The position numbers and the translations under genes were made by a program. Of a stretch of DNA of 64,000 nucleotides, positions 9,159-18,763 are shown piece after piece. The notes below the pieces were generated by a model. It searched no databases. It saw only the letters and a list, made by a program, of their open reading frames with translations, and was not told the DNA's origin. This DNA is from Eubacteriales bacterium (lineage in GTDB: Bacteria; Bacillota; Clostridia; Lachnospirales; Lachnospiraceae): assembly GCA_030527715.1 (NCBI GenBank), contig JAUNAF010000001.1:24314-88313 (forward strand), given 5' to 3'. Positions within the stretch are counted from its first letter, which is position 1, and the number at the start of each line of letters is the position of its first letter.

Positions 9159-12100
9159 GTATCACATGGACCGATGAGCAGAGGGAAGTGATCGAGCAGA
9201 GAGACTGTGATATTCTGGTCTCTGCTGCGGCAGGATCCGGAAAGACCGCAGTTCTGGTCGAGAGGATCCTGTCCAGACTGATGGATCCGGTCAGACCTCT
9301 GGATATTGATCATTTTCTGATCGTGACCTTCACAAATGCGGCAGCAGGAGAGATGAAGGAACGTATCAGAGAGGCTCTGGAGACAAAACTGGAGCAGGAA
9401 GAGCTCTCTTCTGAGATGGAGGAGCATCTTTCCAGACAGACCATGCTGCTGCAGAATGCACAGATCACGACGATCCACAGCTTCTGCCAGCATGTGATCC
9501 GCAGCTACTTCCAGACCGTGGATCTGGATCCGGATTTCAGGATCATGGATGATGGAGAGAAGAAGCTGCTGCAGAGCGATGTGCTGGAACAGCTGCTCGA
9601 AGACAATTATCTGCAGGCGGATCCTGCATTTCTTGAGATGACGGAATCCTACTGCGCGGGCAGGGACGATAAAGGGCTGGAAAAGCTGATCATGCAGCTG
9701 TATGAGTTTTCGATGAGTGCGCCATGGCCGCGGGAGTGGATGGAGCAGTGCGCCGCAGCATATGAGGTGTCAGATCCGCAGTCTCTCTCCGAGCGAGCCT
9801 GGGTGCGCAGAATATTTGAAATGGCAGACGCACTTCTGCAGGAGGCGGCAGGTCAGGCAGCACGCGCGGTCAGCATCTGCCAGGAAGCGGACGGACCGGC
9901 ACCGTATCTGGAGGCGGTCGAAGCAGATCTTGAGATGCTGGAGCAGCTGAGCGGGTGTCCGGATTTCGCGGCGCTTGGCAGAGCTTTTGAGACTCTGGCG
10001 TCCTGGAAGCGGCTTTCCAACAAAAAGTCACCGGGGACTGCAGAAGAAAAAAAGGAAGAAGTGAAGCGGCTGCGGGAAGCCTACAAGAAAACCGTGACGG
10101 ATCTGCAGAATGATTACTTCTATGCTCCGGTAGAGAAGATCGCAGAAGAGATGCAGAAGGCTGCACCGGCTCTGAGGGAACTGGTGCGGGTGACCGGACA
10201 GTTTATGGAGCGCTATGCAGAGGAAAAGCGCAGAAAAAATTATATGGACTTTGACGATCTGGAGCATTTTGCACTTCGGATCCTGATCCGCCGTGCAGAC
10301 GGAGAGGAAGAGCGCACAGAGGCGGCAAAGGAGCTCTCCGACTGGTATGAGGAGATCATGATCGATGAGTATCAGGACAGCAACCTGGTACAGGAGATCA
10401 TTCTGAACAGCATCTGCGGACATGAACAGGGCAGATACAACATCTTTCAGGTCGGAGATGTCAAGCAGAGTATTTACAGATTCCGTCTGGCAAGACCGGA
10501 GCTGTTTATGGAAAAATATGACCGTTATACAAGGGAAGGCGGAGTGGAGCACCGCATTGATCTGCATAAAAACTTCCGAAGCAGGGATGAGGTGCTGCAG
10601 CTCTCGAACTTCCTGTTTGAGCAGCTGATGCAGAGAGATCTGGGAGGTGTGGTCTACGATGATGCGGCAGCCCTCTATCCGGGAGCTGATTATCCGGAAT
10701 GTCCGGGAGGTACGCCGAACTCAGAGCTGCTGCTTGTGGAGAGCGGTCATGATGAAGAGGAGATCGATGATTCTGAACGCGAGCTGGAGGCCAGGGCAGT
10801 CGGAAAGCGGATCCGTGAGATCGTCGGACATCAGCTGATCTATGACCGGAAAAAGGAGAGCTTTCACCCGGCAGAGTACGGGGATATCGTCGTGCTCCTT
10901 CGAACGATCAGCGGATGGGCAGATACGTTTGTAAAAATATTTGCGGAAATGGGAATTCCTGCATTTTCCGGTTCAAAGAGCGGCTATTTTTCCGCACCGG
11001 AGATTCAGACGATGCTCGCCCTGCTGAAACTGATCGACAATCCGTATCAGGATATTCCGATGGCTGCGGTGCTGTCATCGCCGATCGTGGGACTCACGAC
11101 AGAGGAGATGGCAAGGATACGTATCCGCCATCCGGAGCGGCCGTTCGCAGAGGCCTGCAGGGAGGAGGAGATGCTGACCGAATTCTGGGAACAGCTGAAC
11201 CGTCTCCGCAGAAAAGCAGTCTATCTGCCGGTGCAGGAGCTGTTGTTTGAGATCTACCGTGTGACCGGATACGATGCCTATGCAGCAGCAATGCCCGGCG
11301 GGGAGCAGAGAGAGGCAAATCTCAAGATGCTGACAGAGAAGGCGATCGCGTTCGAGAACAGCGGATTTTCCGGTCTCTACAACTTTATCAGATACATTGA
11401 GAATCTTCATAAATATGAGATCGATTACGGTGAGGCAGCGCTGCAGGGGGAAGGCGAACAGACTGTGCAGATCCTGAGTATTCACAAGAGCAAGGGTCTG
11501 GAATTCCCGATCGTCTTTGTCAGCGGCATGGGCAAGCGCTTCAATCAGTCAGATACGATCGGACAGATGGTGCTGCATGCAGATTACGGAATCGGCGCGG
11601 ACTATGCAGATCCGATACTGCGCATCCGCCGCCAGACACTGCTGAAGCAGATGATGAAGCGGCAGCTGCAGCTGGAAAATCTCGGGGAGGAACTGCGTGT
11701 CCTCTACGTGGCGCTGACCAGAGCCAGGGAAAAGCTGATCCTGACAGGAACCGTCAAAAGTGCTGAGGCTGCCCTTGAGCGTTATGAAAAACTTGCAAAG
11801 GGCAGGGCAGAAGTACTGTCCTTCTCAGTTCGTAGCTCGGCGAGAACCTATCTGGACTGGATCGTTCCGGCACTGCTGCGCAACCGTTGTGCGGATCATC
11901 TGAGGCAGCAGTTCGCACTTGGTCCGGCCTCTTTTTCAACGCACTATGAGAAAGAGATCTTCACGGAACTGTCAGTGGTCACTGTGCGGGATCTGATCAC
12001 CGAGGAGAAGGATCACCAGCTGCAGACCGGACTGACCAAAGAAGTACTGCTCGCGATCCCGCAGGAGCAGATCTTTGATGAGGAGGCGCGTGCGTGGCTG

Positions 12101-12829
12101 AACGAACAGCTCACCTACCGCTATCCGTTTGAGAATCTTCAGGGGATTCCGTCCAAAGTCAGTGTTTCGGAACTCAAAAGGCAGCATCTCCAGGAGGCAG
12201 ATGAGGAGGCAGTTTCGCTTTACGACGCTCCGCAGGAGACAGAGTCTGAGGAGACAGCGGTTCCCGAGGAGGATGAACTGGTTCCGGAATTCCTGAGAGC
12301 GGAAACACAGACGACACCGGCTGCGCGCGGAACGATCTATCACAAAGTGATGGAATGCCTGAACTATGCGAAGATCGGGGAGGAGAGCGCTTCAGAGATC
12401 CTGACGGAACTGGTGAAGCAGAACCGGCTGACCGAAGAGGAGGCAGCGCTGGTAGATCCGAAGAAAATCGACCGCTTTCTGTCCTCTTCGCTGTGCGGCA
12501 GGATGAAGAGAGCTGCCGCAGAGGGAAAACTTTACCGTGAGCAGCAGTTTGTGATCGCGGTCCCCGCAAATTCATTGAGAAAAGAGTGGGATTCACAGGA
12601 GGAAGTGCTGATTCAGGGAATCATAGATGCCTTTTTCCTGGAAAATGACCGGATCGTTCTGGTCGATTACAAAACAGATTTTGTGAAATTCCAAGAAGCC
12701 TCTTCCCTCTACGAAAAATATAGAGTACAATTAGAAAGTTACGAATATGCACTGGAGCGTCTGTTCTCGCTTCCGGTGAAGGAAAAACTGATTTACTCTT
12801 TCTGTCTGGGCAGAGTGCTCTGCGGCTGA
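9155..12829 (+). CDS. addA: ATP-dependent helicase/nuclease subunit AddA
   Basis: Superfamily 1A helicase and nuclease subunit of AddAB. This 1224-residue protein has the Walker A motif AAAGSGKT with Lys30, helicase motif Ia FTNAAAGEMKER, a DEYQDSN Walker B region near residue 405 and the SIHKSKGLEFP motif near 780. LYVALTRA (motif VI) follows. The C-terminal PD-(D/E)XK nuclease has LVDYKTDF with Asp1171 and Lys1173. Its own ATG is inside the addB stop, so the subunits are made in coupled fashion, as expected for a heterodimer. Confidence 0.97.
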   Translation: MSITWTDEQREVIEQRDCDILVSAAAGSGKTAVLVERILSRLMDPVRPLDIDHFLIVTFTNAAAGEMKERIREALETKLEQEELSSEMEEHLSRQTMLLQNAQITTIHSFCQHVIRSYFQTVDLDPDFRIMDDGEKKLLQSDVLEQLLEDNYLQADPAFLEMTESYCAGRDDKGLEKLIMQLYEFSMSAPWPREWMEQCAAAYEVSDPQSLSERAWVRRIFEMADALLQEAAGQAARAVSICQEADGPAPYLEAVEADLEMLEQLSGCPDFAALGRAFETLASWKRLSNKKSPGTAEEKKEEVKRLREAYKKTVTDLQNDYFYAPVEKIAEEMQKAAPALRELVRVTGQFMERYAEEKRRKNYMDFDDLEHFALRILIRRADGEEERTEAAKELSDWYEEIMIDEYQDSNLVQEIILNSICGHEQGRYNIFQVGDVKQSIYRFRLARPELFMEKYDRYTREGGVEHRIDLHKNFRSRDEVLQLSNFLFEQLMQRDLGGVVYDDAAALYPGADYPECPGGTPNSELLLVESGHDEEEIDDSERELEARAVGKRIREIVGHQLIYDRKKESFHPAEYGDIVVLLRTISGWADTFVKIFAEMGIPAFSGSKSGYFSAPEIQTMLALLKLIDNPYQDIPMAAVLSSPIVGLTTEEMARIRIRHPERPFAEACREEEMLTEFWEQLNRLRRKAVYLPVQELLFEIYRVTGYDAYAAAMPGGEQREANLKMLTEKAIAFENSGFSGLYNFIRYIENLHKYEIDYGEAALQGEGEQTVQILSIHKSKGLEFPIVFVSGMGKRFNQSDTIGQMVLHADYGIGADYADPILRIRRQTLLKQMMKRQLQLENLGEELRVLYVALTRAREKLILTGTVKSAEAALERYEKLAKGRAEVLSFSVRSSARTYLDWIVPALLRNRCADHLRQQFALGPASFSTHYEKEIFTELSVVTVRDLITEEKDHQLQTGLTKEVLLAIPQEQIFDEEARAWLNEQLTYRYPFENLQGIPSKVSVSELKRQHLQEADEEAVSLYDAPQETESEETAVPEEDELVPEFLRAETQTTPAARGTIYHKVMECLNYAKIGEESASEILTELVKQNRLTEEEAALVDPKKIDRFLSSSLCGRMKRAAAEGKLYREQQFVIAVPANSLRKEWDSQEEVLIQGIIDAFFLENDRIVLVDYKTDFVKFQEASSLYEKYRVQLESYEYALERLFSLPVKEKLIYSFCLGRVLCG

Positions 12830-12851
12830 CAGAAAGCGGAAAGGCATAGGA

Positions 12852-15827
12852 ATGGAACTGATAAAGAAACTGTTTAAAAATCAGGCACTGAGATATATTT
12901 TCTTCGGTGGCTGCACAACCATGGTGAATCTGGTGAGCTATTTCCTGCTGAGAAATCTGGCAGGGGTGGATGTCACCAGAGCAAATTTCTTCTCGATCTG
13001 TCTGGCGATCCTGTTCGCCTACGTCGTAAATAAGATCTTTGTGTTCGAGAGCAAAACGGAAACGTTTATGGCGCTGCTCACAGAATGCGCACAGTTCATC
13101 GGAATGCGTCTGCTGACGATGTTCATAGAGATCTTCGGCGTTGTGATGCTCTCCAATGTCTGGGGCATGCAGGATATGATCGCAAAGCTGCTGATCCAGG
13201 TGATCGTGCTTGTACTGAATTTTATCTTCAGCAAGCTGTTTGTCTTCCGGGATCATTCAAGATCCGCGGAGCTGACCCTGCAGCAGCTGCAGAGTAAAAA
13301 GGTACAGAAGCAGTGTATCGCAGTCTCATTTGCGATTCCGGCGGTCACGATGCTGATCGCCTACATTGTCAACGGAGTCTATCCGTTCGGCGACCACGGT
13401 GTGCTGATCATCGACTCTCTGCACCAGTATCTGCCGTTCTTTACAGACTTCAGAGAAAAGCTGGTGAACAGTGAGTCTCTGCTGTACTCCTTCGGTGGAG
13501 GTCTGGGCTACAATATGTGGGCAACGATCGCCTATTATCTGGCAAGCCCGCTGAATTTCCTGATGACAGCGATCTCCATGGATCATGTCATGGACTTCAT
13601 GGCCTACCTGATCCTTGTGAAGATCAGCCTGTCCGGCGCAGTGTTCGGCTGGTATCTGACGACCAGAAACGGCGGAAAGGACTATACACCGATCCCGTTT
13701 GCCTGCATGTATGCACTGAGCAGCTTTATGATCGGTTACTATTTCAATCTGATGTGGCTGGACAGCATCGTGCTGCTCCCGATCGTGATGCGCGGGATCG
13801 AGCGCATCGTGGAGGGAAAAAGCGGAAAGATGCACACGCTGGCACTGTTTGGTGCAGTTTACTGCAACTATTATATCGGATATATGATCTGTCTGTTTTC
13901 CTGCCTGTATTTCCTTACGATCTGGGCAGGGGCAAGACAGTTCCAGGTGAAAAAATTTGTGATCAGCGGATGCAGATTTGCCTGGTTTTCCATCCTGGGA
14001 GGCGGCATGGCATCGATCATCCTGCTTCCTGCCTATCTGGCACTTGCCATCACAGAGTCCGCGACCGGAAGCTTCCCGAGCAGAATAAAATTCTACACCG
14101 ACGGGATCACCCAGTGGACAGGGCATTTTGCCTTTGTGGAGCCGATCAATATCTACGATGATCAGTCAGGTGTCAATATCTACTGCGGCGTGATCATTCT
14201 GATCCTGGTGCTCATCTTTGCACTTGACCGCAAGATCCGGATCTCTGAGCGTCTGTCCAGACTGATCCTGGCAGGCGTGCTGCTGTTCAGCATGAACTTT
14301 AATATCCTGAATTATATCTGGCACGGATTCCATACACAGAACGGACTGCCGAACCGCTTTGCGTTTCTGTATATTGCAGTGCTGCTTGTGATGGGCTTCG
14401 ATGCACTTTCTCATCTGAGAGAGCTCAGTCCCTGGAAGCTGTTTCTCTCCTGGGCACTGCCGACGGCCTTTGTCGGCTACACCTACTGGACAAATTCAGG
14501 AGAACGTGAATGGTATGTTTATCTGGTGACCGCTGCACTGCTCGGCGTTTACGGTGTCGTGCTGCTGCTGTATCGTATGGTCAGACAGAGAAAACAGGTG
14601 ATACAGACGATCCTGATCGCACTGATGTCCGCCGAGATGGCAGCAACCGGTGTCTACGGTGTCTGCATGAACGGAACCGTCAGCCGCAGCTCTTACGTGG
14701 ATGACCAGACAGCCTACCAGGCACTGATTGCCCGCAACGAGGAGTCAGAAGAGTTTTACCGCAGTGACATCGACAGCCAGCGAATGAGAAATGCCAACAT
14801 GTTTATGGGAGCAAACGGTCTGGTGCTGTTTTCTTCAACGATGCCGGAGGCTACCGTAAATCTCTGCAGAGCTATCGGCATGGAGGCAAGAACCAACAAG
14901 ACCGGCTACAACGGCACGACCAAGCTGTTCAATGATGTGTTCGGCATCCGTTATCTCGTCGGAAAGAGCGGAGAGGACACCCTCTACCAGATGAATCTGG
15001 TGGATGAGGAGGAGCCGCTCTATCTCTACAGAAACGACGAGGCACTGTCCCTCGGATTTATGGTATCCTCAGATATCAAGTCCTGGGATATTACTGATAA
15101 AAATGCAATGACTGTGCAGGAGGGCTTTGCCAATTTCGCAACTGGAGAGAGCTTCTTCTACACCCTGCGTGAGTCCTATTCTCTCGAAGAGGGACCGACC
15201 TATATTATCCGTCTTCATCCGGGAGAGCAGACCTACATCGAGTTCACGGAAAATGTGAAGAGTGTCCACATCAAGACTCCGCAGTATGACAAGACCGTCA
15301 ATAACTTTACGACCAATCTGTTCAATCTCGGCACCGTCGCAGCGGAGGGTGAGGACAGCAAGGCAAATATTACGATCACTTACAAGGAAGGCAAGACCGA
15401 TCCGGTTCCGGTGCGCGTCTATACCTGCACAGACGAAGAGTATGCGGCCGTCTATGAAAAACTGGCAGCAAACCAGATGGAGCAGGTGATCGCAAACGGA
15501 AATCAGGTGACCGGAAAGATCCATGTGGATGAGGCAGGCACACTGCTGCTGACTGTTCCATATGACCGCGGATGGAAGATCCGTGCAAACGGAGAGCTGA
15601 AGGAGACTTATCCGGTGGGTGAGGCGCTGACAGGAATAGACCTTGCACCGGGAGACTATGAGATTTCGATGGTATTCACACCGCTCGGACTGATGCCGGG
15701 CACGGGCTTAAGCATCGCATGCATGGCACTGTTTATGCTCAGCATCTTTGCGGAGAACTATCTGGAGAAAAGAAAAAGCAGAAACGAGGAAGCAGAAGAT
15801 GAAGATTACATTCTCACAGAAGGCTGA
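12852..15827 (+). CDS. GtrA-YfhO fusion: predicted lipid-linked sugar flippase and GT-C transferase
   Basis: This 991-residue membrane protein joins two families that are normally separate. Residues 10-133 form a GtrA/GtcA domain with four membrane segments and the family motifs NKIFVF (60-65) and FSKLFVF. GtrA proteins are thought to flip undecaprenyl-phosphate-sugar. From about residue 155 it is a YfhO-type GT-C protein: a first membrane helix, an outward loop with Asp188 and HQY (191-193), about ten more helices, a large extracytoplasmic beta-rich region (about 620-950) and a final helix near 960. Known YfhO proteins glycosylate lipoteichoic acid together with a CsbB/GtrB GT2 and a GtcA protein in Bacillus and Listeria. 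A GtrB-type enzyme is encoded at 46653-47585. Which polymer is decorated is not shown. Confidence 0.87.
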   Translation: MELIKKLFKNQALRYIFFGGCTTMVNLVSYFLLRNLAGVDVTRANFFSICLAILFAYVVNKIFVFESKTETFMALLTECAQFIGMRLLTMFIEIFGVVMLSNVWGMQDMIAKLLIQVIVLVLNFIFSKLFVFRDHSRSAELTLQQLQSKKVQKQCIAVSFAIPAVTMLIAYIVNGVYPFGDHGVLIIDSLHQYLPFFTDFREKLVNSESLLYSFGGGLGYNMWATIAYYLASPLNFLMTAISMDHVMDFMAYLILVKISLSGAVFGWYLTTRNGGKDYTPIPFACMYALSSFMIGYYFNLMWLDSIVLLPIVMRGIERIVEGKSGKMHTLALFGAVYCNYYIGYMICLFSCLYFLTIWAGARQFQVKKFVISGCRFAWFSILGGGMASIILLPAYLALAITESATGSFPSRIKFYTDGITQWTGHFAFVEPINIYDDQSGVNIYCGVIILILVLIFALDRKIRISERLSRLILAGVLLFSMNFNILNYIWHGFHTQNGLPNRFAFLYIAVLLVMGFDALSHLRELSPWKLFLSWALPTAFVGYTYWTNSGEREWYVYLVTAALLGVYGVVLLLYRMVRQRKQVIQTILIALMSAEMAATGVYGVCMNGTVSRSSYVDDQTAYQALIARNEESEEFYRSDIDSQRMRNANMFMGANGLVLFSSTMPEATVNLCRAIGMEARTNKTGYNGTTKLFNDVFGIRYLVGKSGEDTLYQMNLVDEEEPLYLYRNDEALSLGFMVSSDIKSWDITDKNAMTVQEGFANFATGESFFYTLRESYSLEEGPTYIIRLHPGEQTYIEFTENVKSVHIKTPQYDKTVNNFTTNLFNLGTVAAEGEDSKANITITYKEGKTDPVPVRVYTCTDEEYAAVYEKLAANQMEQVIANGNQVTGKIHVDEAGTLLLTVPYDRGWKIRANGELKETYPVGEALTGIDLAPGDYEISMVFTPLGLMPGTGLSIACMALFMLSIFAENYLEKRKSRNEEAEDEDYILTEG

Positions 15828-16980
15828 GATGTTTAAGGCAGGCATTTTTGCCGTCCTTAACGACAAAAAAGAGGAACTTGCAGCACAGGGACGCACCATA
15901 TACAACCTTTCCGTGGGAACGCCGGATTTCGTTACTGCAGAGCACATCACAGAGGCAGTTGCAGAGGCAGCGAGAGATCCGGAAAACTACAAGTACGCAC
16001 TGGTCGATATTCCGCCGCTGGTGCAGGCAGTGCAGGAGTTTTACATGAGAAGATTCCATGTGGAGCTGGATCCGTCTGAGATCATGTCGATCAACGGCTC
16101 TCAGGAAGGTATGGCTCATATTGCCTGGGCACTCTGTGATCCGGGAGATATCGTGCTGGTACCGAATCCGGGATATCCGATCTTCAAGATCGGTCCTGCA
16201 CTCTGTGATGCAAAAACAGTGGAGTATCCGCTCTACGAGAAGAACGGATTTCTTCCGGTGTTTTCCGATATTCCGGAAGAGACCGCGCGTGCAGCAAAAT
16301 TCATGCTGATCAATTATCCGTCCAACCCGACCTGTGCGGTGGCGGATGATGCGTTCTATGAGGAACTGATCGCATTTGCAAAAAAATATGATATCGTGAT
16401 CTTACACGACAATGCCTATTCAGACATCGTCTTCGGTGAGAAGACCGGACGATCCTTCCTGGAGTACGAAGGTGCAAAAGAAGTGGGTGTGGAATTCTAC
16501 TCCCTCTCCAAATCCTTCAACTACACAGGCGCTAGAATGTCCTTCTGTGTGGGCAAGCGTGAAGTGGTTGAAAAATTCCGTGCAGTCCGCACACAGATCG
16601 ACTACGGTGTCTTTCTGCCGGTGCAGTACGGAGCGATCGCTGCGCTGAATGGTCCGTTTGAGGGCGTGACAGCACAGTGTCAGGAATATGAAAAGAGAAG
16701 CAGAGCCCTCTGTGAGGGTCTGCGCAGTATCGGCTGGGAGGTACCGGACAGTAAGGGAACCATGTTTGTCTGGGCACCGATTCCGAAAGGATTTGCAGGC
16801 TCAGAGGAATTCTGCATCCGGCTGATGGAGGAGTCCGGCGTGATCTGTGTGCCGGGCAGTAGCTTTGGTTCCCTGGGAGAAGGTTATGTAAGATTTGCCC
16901 TGGTACTGCCGGAGGAAGGCCTCAGAGCAGCCGTGGAGAGTATCGGAGCAAGCGGGATATTGAATGGAGGAAACAATTGA
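15799..16980 (+). CDS. class I/II PLP-dependent aminotransferase
   Basis: Fold-type I aminotransferase of 393 residues, resembling LL-diaminopimelate, alanine and aspartate aminotransferases. The Schiff-base lysine is Lys238 in SLSKSFNYTG. INYPSNPT, HDNAYSD and the C-terminal Arg-containing YVRFALV are the other family motifs. The frame extends upstream to 15748, but the Met at 15799 starts the conserved MKITFSQKAEMF segment and is preceded by GAGGAAGCAG, so it is preferred. It overlaps the fusion gene before it by 29 bp and murB after it by 4 bp. The substrate cannot be read from the sequence. A diaminopimelate role would fit the nearby murB, but that is only an inference. Confidence 0.9.
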   Translation: MKITFSQKAEMFKAGIFAVLNDKKEELAAQGRTIYNLSVGTPDFVTAEHITEAVAEAARDPENYKYALVDIPPLVQAVQEFYMRRFHVELDPSEIMSINGSQEGMAHIAWALCDPGDIVLVPNPGYPIFKIGPALCDAKTVEYPLYEKNGFLPVFSDIPEETARAAKFMLINYPSNPTCAVADDAFYEELIAFAKKYDIVILHDNAYSDIVFGEKTGRSFLEYEGAKEVGVEFYSLSKSFNYTGARMSFCVGKREVVEKFRAVRTQIDYGVFLPVQYGAIAALNGPFEGVTAQCQEYEKRSRALCEGLRSIGWEVPDSKGTMFVWAPIPKGFAGSEEFCIRLMEESGVICVPGSSFGSLGEGYVRFALVLPEEGLRAAVESIGASGILNGGNN

Positions 16981-17885
16981 ATACAAATCTGTACAGCCGG
17001 CTTTGCAGTATTGCCGGAGAAGAAAATGTTCTTTGCAAGGAGCCGCTCGCACCGCATGTGACATTCCGCATCGGTGGACCGGCAGACTTTTTTGTGACAC
17101 CGCATGAGACGGAGCAGGTCCAGGAGCTGATCCGTCTGTGCAGGGAGAATGAGATCCCGTGGTACATCCTCGGAAACGGAAGCAATCTTCTGGTATCAGA
17201 TGACGGATACCATGGAGTGATCGTGCAGCTGTGGCGCAACTTTAATCAGATCCGTGTGGAAGGAAACAGAATCACGGCACAGGCAGGAGCGTCCAACGCG
17301 CTGATCGCAAAAGCAGCACTCGACGCGGGACTGGGCGGCTATGAGTTCGCAGCAGGGATCCCGGGAACCCTCGGAGGAGCTGCCGTGATGAATGCAGGTG
17401 CTTACGGCGGAGAGCTGAAGGATGTATTGACAGAGGTGACGGTTCTGGATGAAAACAGCAGGATCCGCACTCTGCAGGCAGAGGAGCTGGAGCTCGGCTA
17501 TCGTACCAGCATCATCGCAAAGAAGGGCTATGTCGTGCTGGAGGCAGTGCTGACACTTGCACCGAAGGATCCGTCTGAGATCCGTGCCCGCATGGAGGAG
17601 CTGAAGGAGCAGCGCACTTCCAAGCAGCCGCTGAATTATCCGAGTGCGGGAAGCACTTTCAAGCGCCCGGAAGGATATTTCGCAGGAAAGCTGATCATGG
17701 ATGCGGGTCTGCGCGGTTTCTCTGTCGGAGATGCGCAGGTATCAGAGAAGCACTGCGGTTTTGTCATTAACCGCGGAAATGCAACCGCAGCCGAGGTGGA
17801 GGAGCTGATGCGTGAAGTCATTCGTATCGTAAAAGAGACTTCCGGTGTCACCCTTGAGCCTGAGGTAAAGAGGTTAGGTTTATGA
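16977..17885 (+). CDS. murB: UDP-N-acetylenolpyruvoylglucosamine reductase MurB (TTG start)
   Basis: FAD-dependent cytoplasmic enzyme that reduces UDP-GlcNAc-enolpyruvate to UDP-MurNAc, the second committed step of peptidoglycan synthesis. This 302-residue protein has the FAD-binding GNGSNLLVSD motif (about 66-75), AGIPGTLGGA, YRTS near 178, the SAGSTFKRP segment with the catalytic Ser, and a C-terminal HCGFVINRGNATA. The short type without the Tyr-loop insertion is usual in Bacillota. The start is TTG, placed 4 bp inside the previous stop and preceded by TGGAGGAAA; no ATG or GTG is better placed. The stop overlaps rapZ by 4 bp. Confidence 0.96.
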   Translation: MNTNLYSRLCSIAGEENVLCKEPLAPHVTFRIGGPADFFVTPHETEQVQELIRLCRENEIPWYILGNGSNLLVSDDGYHGVIVQLWRNFNQIRVEGNRITAQAGASNALIAKAALDAGLGGYEFAAGIPGTLGGAAVMNAGAYGGELKDVLTEVTVLDENSRIRTLQAEELELGYRTSIIAKKGYVVLEAVLTLAPKDPSEIRARMEELKEQRTSKQPLNYPSAGSTFKRPEGYFAGKLIMDAGLRGFSVGDAQVSEKHCGFVINRGNATAAEVEELMREVIRIVKETSGVTLEPEVKRLGL

Positions 17886-18739
17886 GATTTGTAATTGTCA
17901 CCGGCATGTCCGGTGCCGGAAAAACCAGCGTCATGAAGATCCTGGAGGATATGGGATTCTACTGTGTGGATAATCTGCCGATCCCTCTGCTCCCGAAATT
18001 TGCTGAGCTGGTGAATACAGAGGGAAGTGAAGTTCAGAAGGCGGCAATCGGTATCGATATCCGAAATGAGTACGGTCTCGGCGAACTGGAACAGCATCTG
18101 AAAAAGATGGAAGAACAGGGACTGCCGGTGGAGATCGTCTTCATGGAGGCCTCCGATGCCACTCTGATCCGCAGATACAAGGAGACCAGAAGATCCCATC
18201 CGATGACCGGTGCCAGCAGGATCGAGGCCGGCATCGCACAGGAGAGGGAACAGCTCGCCTTCCTGAAAAAGAGAGCGGATTACATTATCGACACCAGCAA
18301 GCTTCTGATCCGCGACCTGATCCAGAATCTGGACCAGATCTTCCGGCAGAACAGTGAATTCAAAAACATGGTGGTCACCGTGCTGTCCTTCGGATTCAAG
18401 AACGGGATCCCGGCAGATGCCGATCTGGTATTTGACGTGCGTTTCCTGCCGAATCCCTACTATGAGGAGAACTTAAAGCTGCTGACCGGAAATGATACAG
18501 CTGTGCAGGACTTTGTCATGGCGGCACCGCAGGCGGGAGAGTTCCTGAACAAGCTGGTGGATATGATCCAGTTTTTGATCCCGAACTATGTGATCGAGGG
18601 AAAAAACCAGCTGGTGATCGCTGTCGGCTGTACCGGCGGAAAGCACCGTTCCGTGACGATCGCAAACCGTCTCTACAAGCAGCTGAGTCAGGAGAAAGAG
18701 TACCGTATCAAGATAGAACATCGAGATATTCTTAAGTAG
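17882..18739 (+). CDS. rapZ: RNase adapter / nucleotide-binding protein RapZ (YvcJ)
   Basis: P-loop nucleotide-binding protein of 285 residues. It has Walker A GMSGAGKTS at 8-16, Walker B-like IDTSKL near 138 and the conserved C-terminal GCTGGKHRSV. In E. coli RapZ controls GlmS by guiding RNase E to GlmZ. In B. subtilis YvcJ binds UDP-GlcNAc-type ligands and affects competence and cell-wall metabolism. It overlaps murB by 4 bp and is followed by whiA. The gluconeogenesis-factor gene yvcK, often found between rapZ and whiA in Bacillota, is absent here. Confidence 0.96.
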   Translation: MRFVIVTGMSGAGKTSVMKILEDMGFYCVDNLPIPLLPKFAELVNTEGSEVQKAAIGIDIRNEYGLGELEQHLKKMEEQGLPVEIVFMEASDATLIRRYKETRRSHPMTGASRIEAGIAQEREQLAFLKKRADYIIDTSKLLIRDLIQNLDQIFRQNSEFKNMVVTVLSFGFKNGIPADADLVFDVRFLPNPYYEENLKLLTGNDTAVQDFVMAAPQAGEFLNKLVDMIQFLIPNYVIEGKNQLVIAVGCTGGKHRSVTIANRLYKQLSQEKEYRIKIEHRDILK

Positions 18740-18763
18740 AAAGGACAGGGTGAAATACAGGAA

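Noticed and set aside
13326-14126. A 266-codon minus-strand frame inside the GtrA-YfhO gene
   Set aside because: Composition rich in His, Gln, Asp and Cys, typical of antisense translation of a membrane protein; no motifs seen.
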